This document shows, piece after piece, positions 24,287-33,071 of a stretch of DNA of 37,720 bases. Location of the stretch: positions 1 through 37,720 of the forward strand of contig RECP01000025.1 in assembly GCA_007693945.1 (NCBI GenBank), read 5' to 3'. Both the position numbers and the translations under genes were made by a program. This stretch comes from Spirochaetaceae bacterium. GTDB taxonomy: Bacteria > Spirochaetota > Spirochaetia > DSM-27196 > PWMO01. The notes below the pieces were generated by a model. That model was not told where the DNA came from. It worked only from the letters and a program-made list of their open reading frames with translations, and did not search any database. Position 1 is the stretch's first letter; every line of letters begins with the position of its first letter.

Positions 24287-25683
24287 TGCGGACCCCCGAA
24301 GAGCGCACCCGCCTGATGGGTGAAGGCCGAATCAAGCCGGTGCTTGCCGGCCTCGCGGGGCCTTCCATAGTGGCGATGCTCTCCAACGCGCTCTACAACC
24401 TGGTCGACGCCGCCTTCATCGGGCGTCTGGGAACCGGTGCCATAGGAGCGGTGGCGGTGGTCTTCCCGATCACCGAGGTGATCGTCGGGATCGGCCTGAC
24501 CTTTGGGCTTGGCGGGGCATCCTACATATCTCGCGCGCTCGGTGCCGGGAATCGTGAACAGGCCAACCGCGCCGCCACCACTGCGCTCTTCATGGCCGCC
24601 GCCGTGGGGGTTGCAGCCGCGGTAGCCGGCCTGATCTATTTGCGGCCGTTGCTGCGGCTGTTCGGCGCGACCGACACTATCCTGCCCTACGCCGAGAACT
24701 ACGCGCGAATCCTCGTCATCGGTGCGCCGATTATCGCGGTGCGGATGACACTCAACAACATCGTGCGTGCCGAGGGCAATGCGCGGCTTTCGATGATCGC
24801 GATGATGACCGGTGCGGGGTTGAATATCGTCCTCGATCCGATCTTCATGTTCTGGCTTGGCCTCGGTATTCAGGGAGCTGCGCTGGCGACGGTTGTTTCG
24901 CAGATTGTGGCCGAAGGGCTGCTGGTCTGGTACTTCTTCCGCAGGCACAGCTACCTGCGCATTCATCCACGGTTCTTCACGCTCGAACGGCAGCTCAACT
25001 GGGAGGTCCTCAAGATCGGTATCCCAACGCTGATCCGCCAGTTATTCACCAGTTTTGCGGTCGCGCTGCTGAACAACGCCGCGGCGGCCTACGGTGACGC
25101 GGCGGTGGCGTCTATCGGACTGTCGTTCCGGATTCTGTTTCTGGGGATGTTCCCGGTGTTCGGCTTCGCACAGGGGTTCCAGCCGCTGGCAGGCTACAAC
25201 TACGGCGCGCGGCGCTACGACCGCCTGTTTGAGGTGATCCGCATAGGCCTGCGCTGGGCCACCCTTTTCAGCGTGCTGTTTACCGTGTTCATTCAGCTGG
25301 CGGCACCGCTGATTGTGCGGGTTTTCAGCGATGATCCTGACGTCATCCGTATTGCAACGCTCAACGTGCGGGCGTTTCATGCGCTCTTTGTCTTTTTTGG
25401 CGCGGCGGTGATCTTCAACGTGCTCTTCCAGGCGCTGGGCCGTGGCCTGCCGGCCGCCGTCCTGTCAATGGCCCGGCAGGGCATCTTTCTGATACCGGCC
25501 ATTGTGGTGCTGCCGCGGATCTTCGGTCTCGCCGGGGTCCTCTTCACTCAGACCTTCGCCGATTTCTTCACCATCATCACAACCGCGTTCTTCGCTCTGC
25601 GCGTGGTTGGTGAACTGCGGCGCGAGGCTCGCACTGCAGTCTTCGCCGAACTACCCGACGATGCACAAGGAGAAAGCCAATGA
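24286..25683 (+). CDS. MATE family efflux transporter
   Basis: Multidrug and toxin extrusion family membrane protein of 465 residues with about 12 hydrophobic segments. Typical features are ALYNLVDAAFIGRLG near residue 40, FGLGGASYISRALGAGN near 75 and, in the second half, FPVFGFAQGFQPLAGYNYGA near 290. It should exchange Na+ or H+ for a cationic drug or metabolite at the inner membrane. The ATG is coupled to the aspS stop (TAATG at 24284-24288) and the next gene overlaps its own stop, so it belongs to the tRNA-amidation operon. There is no obvious functional tie; the link may be only transcriptional. The substrate is unknown. Confidence 0.92.
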   Translation: MRTPEERTRLMGEGRIKPVLAGLAGPSIVAMLSNALYNLVDAAFIGRLGTGAIGAVAVVFPITEVIVGIGLTFGLGGASYISRALGAGNREQANRAATTALFMAAAVGVAAAVAGLIYLRPLLRLFGATDTILPYAENYARILVIGAPIIAVRMTLNNIVRAEGNARLSMIAMMTGAGLNIVLDPIFMFWLGLGIQGAALATVVSQIVAEGLLVWYFFRRHSYLRIHPRFFTLERQLNWEVLKIGIPTLIRQLFTSFAVALLNNAAAAYGDAAVASIGLSFRILFLGMFPVFGFAQGFQPLAGYNYGARRYDRLFEVIRIGLRWATLFSVLFTVFIQLAAPLIVRVFSDDPDVIRIATLNVRAFHALFVFFGAAVIFNVLFQALGRGLPAAVLSMARQGIFLIPAIVVLPRIFGLAGVLFTQTFADFFTIITTAFFALRVVGELRREARTAVFAELPDDAQGESQ

Positions 25684-26270
25684 CAGTCTACACCGCTGCC
25701 ATCACACTCTTTCTGGTCATGGATCCGATCGGCAATATTCCGATCTTCCTGTCGATCCTGGGCCGCTTCGATGCGCGCCGCCGGCGCGCGATTATCGTCC
25801 GCGAGATGCTGATTGCACTGGCAGTACTGCTGCTGTTTCTGTTTGTCGGCAGGTACATTCTGCAGGCCATGCACATCGAAGACCACGCGTTGGGGATCGG
25901 CGGCGGCGTAGTGCTGTTTCTGATCTCAATCCGCATGATCTTTCCGCCCCACCGCGAAGTCGGCCATGATCACAAGGATGAAGAGCCGCTGATCGTACCG
26001 CTGGCGGTACCCCTGATCGCCGGCCCCTCGTCAATGGCAACCGTGATTCTGTTTTCCAGTCAGTACCCGGGCCGGATCTGGCTCTGGTTTATTGCGCTGC
26101 TGGCTGCCTGGTTTGCCTCTGCGTGTGTGCTGCTCGCATCGGACGCGATCCGGAGACGGCTGGGGCACCGCTTCATCACCGCCATCGAACGGCTGATGGG
26201 AATGATTCTCACCACGCTGGCCGTCCAGATGTTGTTGAGCGGCATCAGGGACTTTGTGCACTCGTTTTGA
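25680..26270 (+). CDS. MarC family integral membrane protein
   Basis: 196 residues with six predicted membrane helices. VMDPIGNIPIFLSIL near residue 15 is the MarC (UPF0056) signature, and PLAVPLIAGPSSMATVIL near 105 repeats the same NAAT-family theme. The molecular role of MarC proteins is unsettled; older links to multiple antibiotic resistance have not held up. It overlaps the MATE stop by 4 bp (ATGA), and its last 26 bp overlap the 3' end of the NadR-like gene on the other strand. It is the last gene of the operon that starts with gatC. Confidence 0.9.
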   Translation: MTVYTAAITLFLVMDPIGNIPIFLSILGRFDARRRRAIIVREMLIALAVLLLFLFVGRYILQAMHIEDHALGIGGGVVLFLISIRMIFPPHREVGHDHKDEEPLIVPLAVPLIAGPSSMATVILFSSQYPGRIWLWFIALLAAWFASACVLLASDAIRRRLGHRFITAIERLMGMILTTLAVQMLLSGIRDFVHSF

Positions 26271-27234
26271 GCAGCTGCTCCACGGCACTGCACGCGGCCT
26301 CCAGCGTGGCCGTGATGTGACCGTCTCCGGGTTTCGGTGCCGGGATTGACGCCACGCGTACCTGTGCCGGCAGCATCGCCACGTAGCGTGAAAGCAGATC
26401 GGTTCCGGCCTGCTCGCCCGTACCGGTCGGCGTGGCGGCCTTCAGAGCCAGGTAAAGGTCGTAGCCGTGCTGGCGCTCGGCCGTCAGGCGATCCGCGGCT
26501 TCACCGTGCTCCACACTCCACCGCAGCGCAAGCTGGGTTGGATCGGTCGTTACAAACAGCAGCCGCTGCGCCTGGCGCGCCAACGCGCCCTCGGAGGCCG
26601 CCTGAGCGCGCAGCAGCAGAGGCAGATCCGCCGCGGTTGGCTCACGATCGACGTGCTCCTGCCAGAACGCCGCGTAGTCTCCGGCAAATATGGTCTTGAA
26701 ATGCTCGGCCAGTGCCCGGCCGAGTGCAACGCGCTGCCCGACGTCGTTGCCGGCAATACAGACGCGGCGCACAAAATAGGGCCGAACCGGTTCGGGCAGA
26801 TAGTCCCAGTATGTCATCGGCGCGGCACGCACGGCCGATGCTGATACCGGGAACAGCGAGCGTGACGGATCCACCGGTACAAACGCGGCCCCCAGTTCAA
26901 GCGAGAGGTCAAAGCCGTAGTGTTCTGAAGCGAATACGTAATCGACACCGTGCAGCATGCTGCGTGTTATGGCTGCAGCCCAAATCCGGACTGCACCCGG
27001 CTGCGCCTTGTTGGCGTTGGGGTTTTCCTCGGTGACGTGCACCAGGCGCACCGACGGAAACAGTTCCTTCATCCAGCGCAGGCGCAGTTCTCCGGGAATC
27101 GGGTCACGCGGCAGTGAGCAGAGGAATACCGTCAGTTCATCGGCGACGTGGCGCCCAAAGTCTATCAGATATCGGTGCCCGTTGTGCGGCGGCATGAAAC
27201 GCCCCAGAATGACGCCGCGTTTTATTGCGCTCAT
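26245..27234 (-). CDS. NadR-like nucleotidyltransferase with a degenerate kinase domain
   Basis: 329 residues resembling the NMN adenylyltransferase plus ribosylnicotinamide kinase arrangement of NadR, without the N-terminal DNA-binding domain. The adenylyltransferase part shows GRFMPPHNGH (HxGH-type, H17 and H20) and VSASAVR, the ISxTxxR-like motif. YWDYLPEPVRPYFVRRVCIA joins it to the kinase part exactly as in NadR. The kinase P-loop should read GxESxGK(S/T) but reads GNDVGQRV, so the Lys and Ser/Thr are missing. Later kinase-like stretches (LLFVTTDPTQ) persist. It likely keeps NAD-related or other nucleotidyl transfer but not kinase activity. Its start lies 64 bp from the divergent MATE gene, and its end overlaps marC. 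Confidence 0.8.
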   Translation of the reverse strand: MSAIKRGVILGRFMPPHNGHRYLIDFGRHVADELTVFLCSLPRDPIPGELRLRWMKELFPSVRLVHVTEENPNANKAQPGAVRIWAAAITRSMLHGVDYVFASEHYGFDLSLELGAAFVPVDPSRSLFPVSASAVRAAPMTYWDYLPEPVRPYFVRRVCIAGNDVGQRVALGRALAEHFKTIFAGDYAAFWQEHVDREPTAADLPLLLRAQAASEGALARQAQRLLFVTTDPTQLALRWSVEHGEAADRLTAERQHGYDLYLALKAATPTGTGEQAGTDLLSRYVAMLPAQVRVASIPAPKPGDGHITATLEAACSAVEQLLKTSAQSP

Positions 27235-27298
27235 AGCTTCTTTTCATACTGCAAACAGGCTATCATGTCAAAACGGAGAACAGCATGCAGGCCGCCCC

Positions 27299-28702
27299 AT
27301 GATGATCAGCGCGTTACGCGATACAGTCAACGACCGGCGCTTTCTGGTCAATCTGGTTCGTATCTCAATACCGATAGCGTTGCAGAACCTGGTGGTGACG
27401 TCGCTCAACATGATCGACACGGTGATGATCGGTCAGCTGGGTGAGACCGAGATTGCGGCCGTAGCACTGAGTAACCAGGTCTTCTTCCTGCTGATGCTGT
27501 TTCTGTTCGGCGTCGGCAGCGGTACCACCGTCTTCACCGCCCAGTACTGGGGCGTCCGGGACGTGAAGGGCATTCGCGCTTCAATGGGTATTGCGCTGCT
27601 GCTCGGTCTGAGCGGAGCGACGCTGTTCACGTGTGCGGCACTTGTGATACCGGAGGTGGTCCTGGGATTCTATACCGCTGACGCGGCGGTCATCGAGCTG
27701 GGGCGAGACTACCTGCAAATAGTGGGTGTCAGTTACGTGGCTACGGCGCTGACAGTCGTCTTCTCGCTGGTGCTGCGCAGTACCGGTAACGTGCGCCTGC
27801 CGCTCTACGTATCGCTGGTTTCGCTGGTGGTCAACACGACGCTCAACCTTCTGCTGATCTTCGGTCTGCTGGGGTTTCCGGCGCTTGGCGTGCGCGGGGC
27901 GGCCATTGCCACCACCGTGGCGCGCAGCCTCGAGGTGATTGTCCTGCTGGTACTGGTCTACCGTGGCCGCGAGGCCGCGGCAGGCCGCATCCGTGAGTTC
28001 TTCGGGTTCAACAGCGCGTTTCTGACGCGTTTTCTGCGCATCGCTTCACCGGTTGTGCTCAACGAGATCGGATGGTCGCTGGGGATGACGATGTACATGG
28101 TGGTCTATGCGCGCATGGGCACAGATGTGGTTGCGGCGTTCAACCTGGCGGAGACCGTCGCCCGGCTTTCGTTTGTCGTCTTCATGGGTACCGCGAGCGC
28201 AAGTGCCATCATGATCGGCAACACCATCGGTGCCGGAAAGCGCGCAGACGCCGAGCGATATGCACGGCGGATACTGGTCCTGGTGCCGTTGCTGGGAGTG
28301 CTGTTTGGAGCCGGCGTGATAGCCGTGTCGCGCTGGATACCGTTGCTGTTCCGGGTGTCTCCACAGGTACGTCTGATGCTGAGACAGTTGCTGGTTGTTC
28401 TGGGCGCCATCCTGGCAGTCAAAGCCACCAACATGCACGTGATTGTCGGGCTGCTTCGCAGCGGCGGCGATACGCGTTTCAGTCTGTTTGTGGATGTCGG
28501 TATCCTGTGGCTGGTCGGCGTGCCGGTTGCCTTTGTGGCCGGGTTGATCCTGGGCCTGCCGGTGTGGCTGGTGTACCTGCTGACCGGCAGTGAAGAGCTT
28601 TTCAAGGCGGTTCTGGGTGTGCATCGGGTGGTGTCGGGACGCTGGATCCACGTGCTGACCGGTAGCGAGCCGCATGAGCCGCAGGTACAGGAGCAAGAAT
28701 GA
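27299..28702 (+). CDS. MATE family efflux transporter, second copy
   Basis: 467-residue MATE exporter with about 12 hydrophobic segments. NMIDTVMIGQLGETEIAAVA near 40 and FGVGSGTTVFTAQYWG near 70 are typical, and SASAIMIGNTIGAGKR near 305 is the second-half equivalent. The start is the first of two adjacent ATGs (27299 and 27302), where the conserved amphipathic N-terminus begins; the ribosome binding site is weak. The in-frame region upstream (from 26957) runs antisense through the NadR-like gene and is not coding. The class IV aminotransferase overlaps its stop by 4 bp. As first gene of the cluster that ends with the hybrid kinase, it could export the cluster product; this is inference. Confidence 0.9.
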   Translation: MMISALRDTVNDRRFLVNLVRISIPIALQNLVVTSLNMIDTVMIGQLGETEIAAVALSNQVFFLLMLFLFGVGSGTTVFTAQYWGVRDVKGIRASMGIALLLGLSGATLFTCAALVIPEVVLGFYTADAAVIELGRDYLQIVGVSYVATALTVVFSLVLRSTGNVRLPLYVSLVSLVVNTTLNLLLIFGLLGFPALGVRGAAIATTVARSLEVIVLLVLVYRGREAAAGRIREFFGFNSAFLTRFLRIASPVVLNEIGWSLGMTMYMVVYARMGTDVVAAFNLAETVARLSFVVFMGTASASAIMIGNTIGAGKRADAERYARRILVLVPLLGVLFGAGVIAVSRWIPLLFRVSPQVRLMLRQLLVVLGAILAVKATNMHVIVGLLRSGGDTRFSLFVDVGILWLVGVPVAFVAGLILGLPVWLVYLLTGSEELFKAVLGVHRVVSGRWIHVLTGSEPHEPQVQEQE

Positions 28703-29532
28703 TAGGACCATACTGTTCCATACACGGCCGGTTGGTGCCGTTGTCGGAAGCCACGGTACCGATAGACGACGTCAACTTTCAGTACGGCTATGGGGTCTAC
28801 GAGACCATAAAGGTCCGTAAGGGCGTGCTCTACTTCCCCGAAATGCACCAGGAACGGCTGTTCCACTCCGCGGCAATCATCGGCCTGGGTCACGTTCTGC
28901 AACCTGGCGATCCGGAACGCTGGACGCGCGAGCTGATTGCCGCCAATCAACTCACGGACGCCAACATAAAGCAGTTGCTAATCGGAAGTCCGACCGAAGA
29001 GCGGCCCGAGCTCAGTAGGCTGTACATCATGGCGCTCAACCCGTTATTCCCGGATCGCAAACTCTACAGGCGGGGTGCCTCGCTGATTACCTTTGAGGCC
29101 GAGCGTCAGTATCCGCAGGCAAAGTCGCTCAACATGCTGGCGAGCACAATTGCTTTTCGCAAGGCGCGCGCGGAAGGCGCCTATGATGCGCTGCTGGCCA
29201 GCCGTGACGGCTGCGTGACCGAGGGAACGCGCACCAACTTCTACGTTACCGATGGACACTCGATCCGGACCGCGCCGGAGAAGCTGGTACTGGCCGGTGT
29301 TACCCGGACCACCGTCAACCAGGTGATACGCGATCTCGGAGTTCCGCTGATCGAAGAGACGATTACGCACGCCGAACTCGAGCGCGTGGCCGGCTGCTTT
29401 GTTACCAGCACGTCGAGCAAGGTGATGCCGGTCGGCCGTATTGACAACCAGCAGTACGAAGTGCCGCAACTGGTTCGCCGGCTGATGCAGGCATATGACG
29501 ACTTCCTGCGGCGCTACGCGGTTTCAGAGTAA
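28699..29532 (+). CDS. Class IV PLP-dependent aminotransferase
   Basis: 277 residues of the branched-chain aminotransferase/D-amino-acid transaminase/aminodeoxychorismate lyase fold. FQYGYGVYETIKV near 27 is the family start, the PLP Lys is K142 in YPQAKSLNML, and VTEGTRTNFYV near 175 binds cofactor phosphate and substrate. VTRTTVNQVIRDLG near 200 completes the signature. These features do not distinguish among the three activities; the TEGxxxN pattern with KSLNM fits the BCAT and D-amino-acid transaminase groups best. ATG overlaps the MATE stop (ATGA). The large PilZ fusion begins 62 bp later. It may supply an amino acid or amine to the pathway downstream, or act in housekeeping metabolism. 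Confidence 0.88.
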   Translation: MIGPYCSIHGRLVPLSEATVPIDDVNFQYGYGVYETIKVRKGVLYFPEMHQERLFHSAAIIGLGHVLQPGDPERWTRELIAANQLTDANIKQLLIGSPTEERPELSRLYIMALNPLFPDRKLYRRGASLITFEAERQYPQAKSLNMLASTIAFRKARAEGAYDALLASRDGCVTEGTRTNFYVTDGHSIRTAPEKLVLAGVTRTTVNQVIRDLGVPLIEETITHAELERVAGCFVTSTSSKVMPVGRIDNQQYEVPQLVRRLMQAYDDFLRRYAVSE

Positions 29533-29594
29533 CGCCGCACGCTTGCGTACCGGCAGGGAAAGCATTACTCTAAGAGCAGGGTACCTCACAAGTT

Positions 29595-32500
29595 ATGTCG
29601 GAGAAGCGGAGACACGTACGGATACACGGCAGTGCGCGGGTTGCCTTCGGCAGCGGCCGGAAGAGCATCGAAGGCACGGCCACTGATATAAGCAGCTCGG
29701 GAATGCGCATCGTGGCCGCAATTGGTACGGATTCGGACACCTTGGACAGCGTTTTCGTGCGCTTTCCCGATCTCGATGGCGAGGTGCAGATTCCGGCGCG
29801 GGTTACGCGCCATGTATCAAACGGATCGGATCGCGTTATCGGGCTGCAGTTTGAGTTCGAGGCCGAGGCGCAGCGGGCACTGATTGACAGTTATGTGCGG
29901 GCGGCCAAGAACCGCGAGATCCAGAACCATGGAGTGGCGGCCAACAGCCGTAAACTGCCCCGCGCCTCTTGTTCAATAGCCTCGGTGGCCGCCGACAGCA
30001 CCGAAGCCACCATTCTCAGCCTGGACAATGTCTCTACCGATGGTTTCCTCGCAACCTACGACGGACAGCTGAGAATCGGCGAGCGATTGATGCTCGAGTT
30101 CGCCCTGCCCGCGGACAGCCGCCCTATCCAGAGCGAGGTTTCGGTGGTGTACACCGAGCGTAATCCGTTCCACAATCGATCCGCGGCCGGGCTGCGCATC
30201 GAAGCAATCGGTGAAGTCGATCGCGCCCGTCTGCGTAACTTCATAGTCCAGGCCAGCTCGGGAGGCACGTTGCGCACGGTGCATACCTGGATTGCACAGC
30301 AGGGCCTCAAGAGCAGCTTCCAGATCTCTGACCGCGATTTGGTTGCGCGCTACTGCCGGCTTCTGCCGGCAACCGGAGCGCTTTTGCATCTGATACCGGC
30401 TCACGGGCACGAAGTGCGTACCGGAATCGTGACCTCGTTTGATGCACGGCAGTGGAGCATGACGTTTCAGCTGTCCACCGGACGGCCGATTGACCCCGCG
30501 GAGACCACCCTCTTCGGCAGTTTTGTTGCCGATGCCGGCAGCTTCTTCTTCTCTGCGGCCGTCACCAGGGTCTCCGATGTGGCGGTGACATGCAGCGCAC
30601 CGCGCAATCTGTTTCGAAGCGAGCAGCGTTCGTACGGTCGCAAGATACTGGAGGAAGGCGCCGAGTTCGCACTGATGCTCGACGGCCCCGATGCGCGCGA
30701 GATTCCGGCGCGTCTGGTGGACATCAGCCGGCGCGGGTTTCTATGCGAGTTTCCCGCGGATCAGGAGATTATTGCCAAGCTTGAAGGGCTGGCCAGCGTC
30801 TACTATCGCATATCCGAGTCTTTGGGGCTTGATTCCCAGGGGGAGATACGGCATCTGCAGACCAGTTCAGTCAGCCGCAACGGCAAAGCGAAGTCGCTGA
30901 TCCGAATTGGGGTTGAGGCGGGAGTCCGCCGTTGCCGGACCGTGGTGCACCGCATTGAAGATGCGGAATGGAACCGGTTGCCGGTATACCGCAATGAAGT
31001 ACCGTTCCTGCAGCTGCCTGGTGCGGTGTCGACGCCGCTGCGCTTCTTTGACGGGCGGGGACGTTCGCTGTGCGCCTTGCTGAACAGTGTCGGTCTTGAT
31101 CGCGCTAACGGCACCCGGCCGGATGCTACGGTATTCGTTCTGCCGCCGGCGTTCGGCAAGAAGAAGGAGGCCCTGGCCCCGCTGGCTGCGGTACTGATGG
31201 CCAATTTTGCCGCGCAGGGTGAGCCGCTGGCGGTAATCCGGTATGACGGCATCGATAGACCAGGCGAGAGCGACAACGTCTTCCACGACGCTGAGCGCGG
31301 CTACGAGATGCTGCAGTATCGAATCAGCGGCGGACGCTCCGACCTGCAGGCAACGCTGGACTACGTCCAGAGCAGTCCGCACTTCCGTCCCAGCCGTGTG
31401 GTGCTGGTGACGTTCAGTATGTCGGCGCTGGACGCGCGCAGGGTACTCGCCGATCCGGCCAACTACGGACTGGTTGATTACTGGATCAGTGCAATGGGGC
31501 TTCCGGCCGCGCAGACTGCGCTTCGCAACACGCTCGGCGGACTGGATGTGATCGGCAACTACAAGATGGGAATCCCGTCGGGCGTGTGTGGCCTGTTGGG
31601 CCACCTCGTTGACATGGACCGTGTGGCCCAGGACCTTATCGATCAGCGCTACGCGTATATCACCGATGCGCGGGTTGACATGGCGGCAATCGACGTGCCG
31701 GTGCTGTGGCTCTATGGCCGGCATGATATGTGGGCTCCGGCTGCCGAGGTTGAGGACATCATGAGTGTTGCGGCTCCCGCGGAGCGTGAAACCGTCCAGA
31801 TTCCGGCCGGCCACAATCTTCGCACCAGTGATGACGCGCTGCGCACATTCAAGCTGATTGCCGCGCAGACCTTCCGCGCGCTGTTCGACTGCCGCCCCGA
31901 GACCGTGGATCCCGATAAGAATGAACTGCTCGAGATGATTGTCGCCGAGCGCGAGCGGTTGGAGCAGCGCCAAGCGCCGGAACCGGTTCAGTACTGGCGT
32001 GACTACCTTGTCGGGCGCGGCGAGCCCGGCAGCGGCTACGATTTCTACCGTAATCTGGTTCATTTTCGTCGCTTTCTGCAGCGTGAGGTCGAGCTGCTGG
32101 ACGTGCACGACGGCATGGCAGTGGCGGACATGGGGTGCGGTACCGGGCTCTTTCTGGAGCAGTTGGTGCAGCTGCACGGAGCGGCTGCCGGGCGGCCGAC
32201 GCGCACGGTCGAAGTCACCGCTGTAGATCTTGTCGCCGAAGCTCTTGAGAGTGCGCGCCGCAAGGTGGACGCAGTTCTGACCGGTGCCGGTGCTCCGGTC
32301 GGGTGGAACGTGAACTATCTGCAGGCTGATCTCGAGCCGAGCCGCCTGCTTCCGGTCAACGATCTGCTGAACGACCCGGACTTGGCGCTGCCGCGTCTGC
32401 GTGGCCGGATAGAGGGGCTGACCGGCTCGATCTGTCACGAATTGCAGAATGATCCGGATGGCTCGCTCGGAAGGTATGCGCGTGCGCTGGAGGACTGTAA

Positions 32501-33071
32501 CCAGCCGCCGGCCGGCAGCAACGGCCGGCCGCTGTCAATTGCCGCGCGCCAGGCGCTGCACGATTTGAACCTTGCCGCACGCTATCTGCGCGGACAATCG
32601 GGGCCGGGTACGCAGTTACCCTTTGCGCGGCTGCTGTTCGGCTCGCCCGCAAAACCGCTGAGCTACGGGTTTGAGGACGGTTCTTTTGACAGAATCAACG
32701 CCAGCCTCTTCATTTCCTACCTGTTCAACCCCGACTACGCGATAGCGGAGTTTCTGCGAGTGCTGCGCCCCGGTGGGCGGGCGGTGGTGTCAAGCATGCG
32801 CCCGGATAGCGATATCTCGGTAATCTTCACTGAGTACGTTGGAGAAGCGACCCGGCATTACGATGGAGGCAGCGAGCTTCGTGACGCCCGCGAGATGCTC
32901 AATGAAGCGGCCGAACTGTTTGAACTGGAGGAGGAGGGATACTTCCGGTTCTTTGATGCTGCGGAGCTGACCGAGATGCTCGTGCGGGCGGGCTTTGTCA
33001 ACGTCCGATCGGAGCGTTCGCTCGGTGACCCGCCGCAAGCCGTCATAGTGGTGGCAGAGAAACCGTTGTGA
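29595..33071 (+). CDS. PilZ - LuxD-like alpha/beta hydrolase - SAM methyltransferase fusion protein
   Basis: 1158 residues in one frame. (1) PilZ at 1-105: R5-x-x-x-R9 and D31-x-S33-x-x-G36, a full cyclic-di-GMP binding pattern. (2) A PilZ-like segment near 120-235 with N145-x-S147-x-x-G150 but no clear Arg motif. (3) PilZ near 340-460 with R345-x-x-x-R349 and D376-x-S378-x-x-G381. (4) An alpha/beta hydrolase near 475-765 with nucleophile S608 in VTFSMSA (an AxSxS-like elbow as in LuxD), acid D711 in GRHDMW and H740 in PAGHNL. (5) A class I methyltransferase near 800-1158 with motif I VADMGCGTGLF (D845-G852), AVDL and LRVLRPGGRAVV, and a long insertion near 915-1020. No signal peptide or membrane helix is visible. 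The acyl-AMP ligase gene overlaps its stop by 4 bp. Suggested role: c-di-GMP-responsive hydrolysis or transfer of an acyl chain plus methylation. Confidence 0.85.
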   Translation: MSEKRRHVRIHGSARVAFGSGRKSIEGTATDISSSGMRIVAAIGTDSDTLDSVFVRFPDLDGEVQIPARVTRHVSNGSDRVIGLQFEFEAEAQRALIDSYVRAAKNREIQNHGVAANSRKLPRASCSIASVAADSTEATILSLDNVSTDGFLATYDGQLRIGERLMLEFALPADSRPIQSEVSVVYTERNPFHNRSAAGLRIEAIGEVDRARLRNFIVQASSGGTLRTVHTWIAQQGLKSSFQISDRDLVARYCRLLPATGALLHLIPAHGHEVRTGIVTSFDARQWSMTFQLSTGRPIDPAETTLFGSFVADAGSFFFSAAVTRVSDVAVTCSAPRNLFRSEQRSYGRKILEEGAEFALMLDGPDAREIPARLVDISRRGFLCEFPADQEIIAKLEGLASVYYRISESLGLDSQGEIRHLQTSSVSRNGKAKSLIRIGVEAGVRRCRTVVHRIEDAEWNRLPVYRNEVPFLQLPGAVSTPLRFFDGRGRSLCALLNSVGLDRANGTRPDATVFVLPPAFGKKKEALAPLAAVLMANFAAQGEPLAVIRYDGIDRPGESDNVFHDAERGYEMLQYRISGGRSDLQATLDYVQSSPHFRPSRVVLVTFSMSALDARRVLADPANYGLVDYWISAMGLPAAQTALRNTLGGLDVIGNYKMGIPSGVCGLLGHLVDMDRVAQDLIDQRYAYITDARVDMAAIDVPVLWLYGRHDMWAPAAEVEDIMSVAAPAERETVQIPAGHNLRTSDDALRTFKLIAAQTFRALFDCRPETVDPDKNELLEMIVAERERLEQRQAPEPVQYWRDYLVGRGEPGSGYDFYRNLVHFRRFLQREVELLDVHDGMAVADMGCGTGLFLEQLVQLHGAAAGRPTRTVEVTAVDLVAEALESARRKVDAVLTGAGAPVGWNVNYLQADLEPSRLLPVNDLLNDPDLALPRLRGRIEGLTGSICHELQNDPDGSLGRYARALEDCNQPPAGSNGRPLSIAARQALHDLNLAARYLRGQSGPGTQLPFARLLFGSPAKPLSYGFEDGSFDRINASLFISYLFNPDYAIAEFLRVLRPGGRAVVSSMRPDSDISVIFTEYVGEATRHYDGGSELRDAREMLNEAAELFELEEEGYFRFFDAAELTEMLVRAGFVNVRSERSLGDPPQAVIVVAEKPL

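Noticed and set aside
26957..27298. In-frame N-terminal extension of the second MATE gene.
   Set aside because: It runs antisense through the NadR-like gene, has no membrane-protein character and precedes the conserved MATE N-terminus.
30867..32438. 523-codon minus-strand ORF opposite the PilZ fusion gene.
   Set aside because: The plus-strand frame has clear domains and motifs over the whole length; the antisense product shows none.
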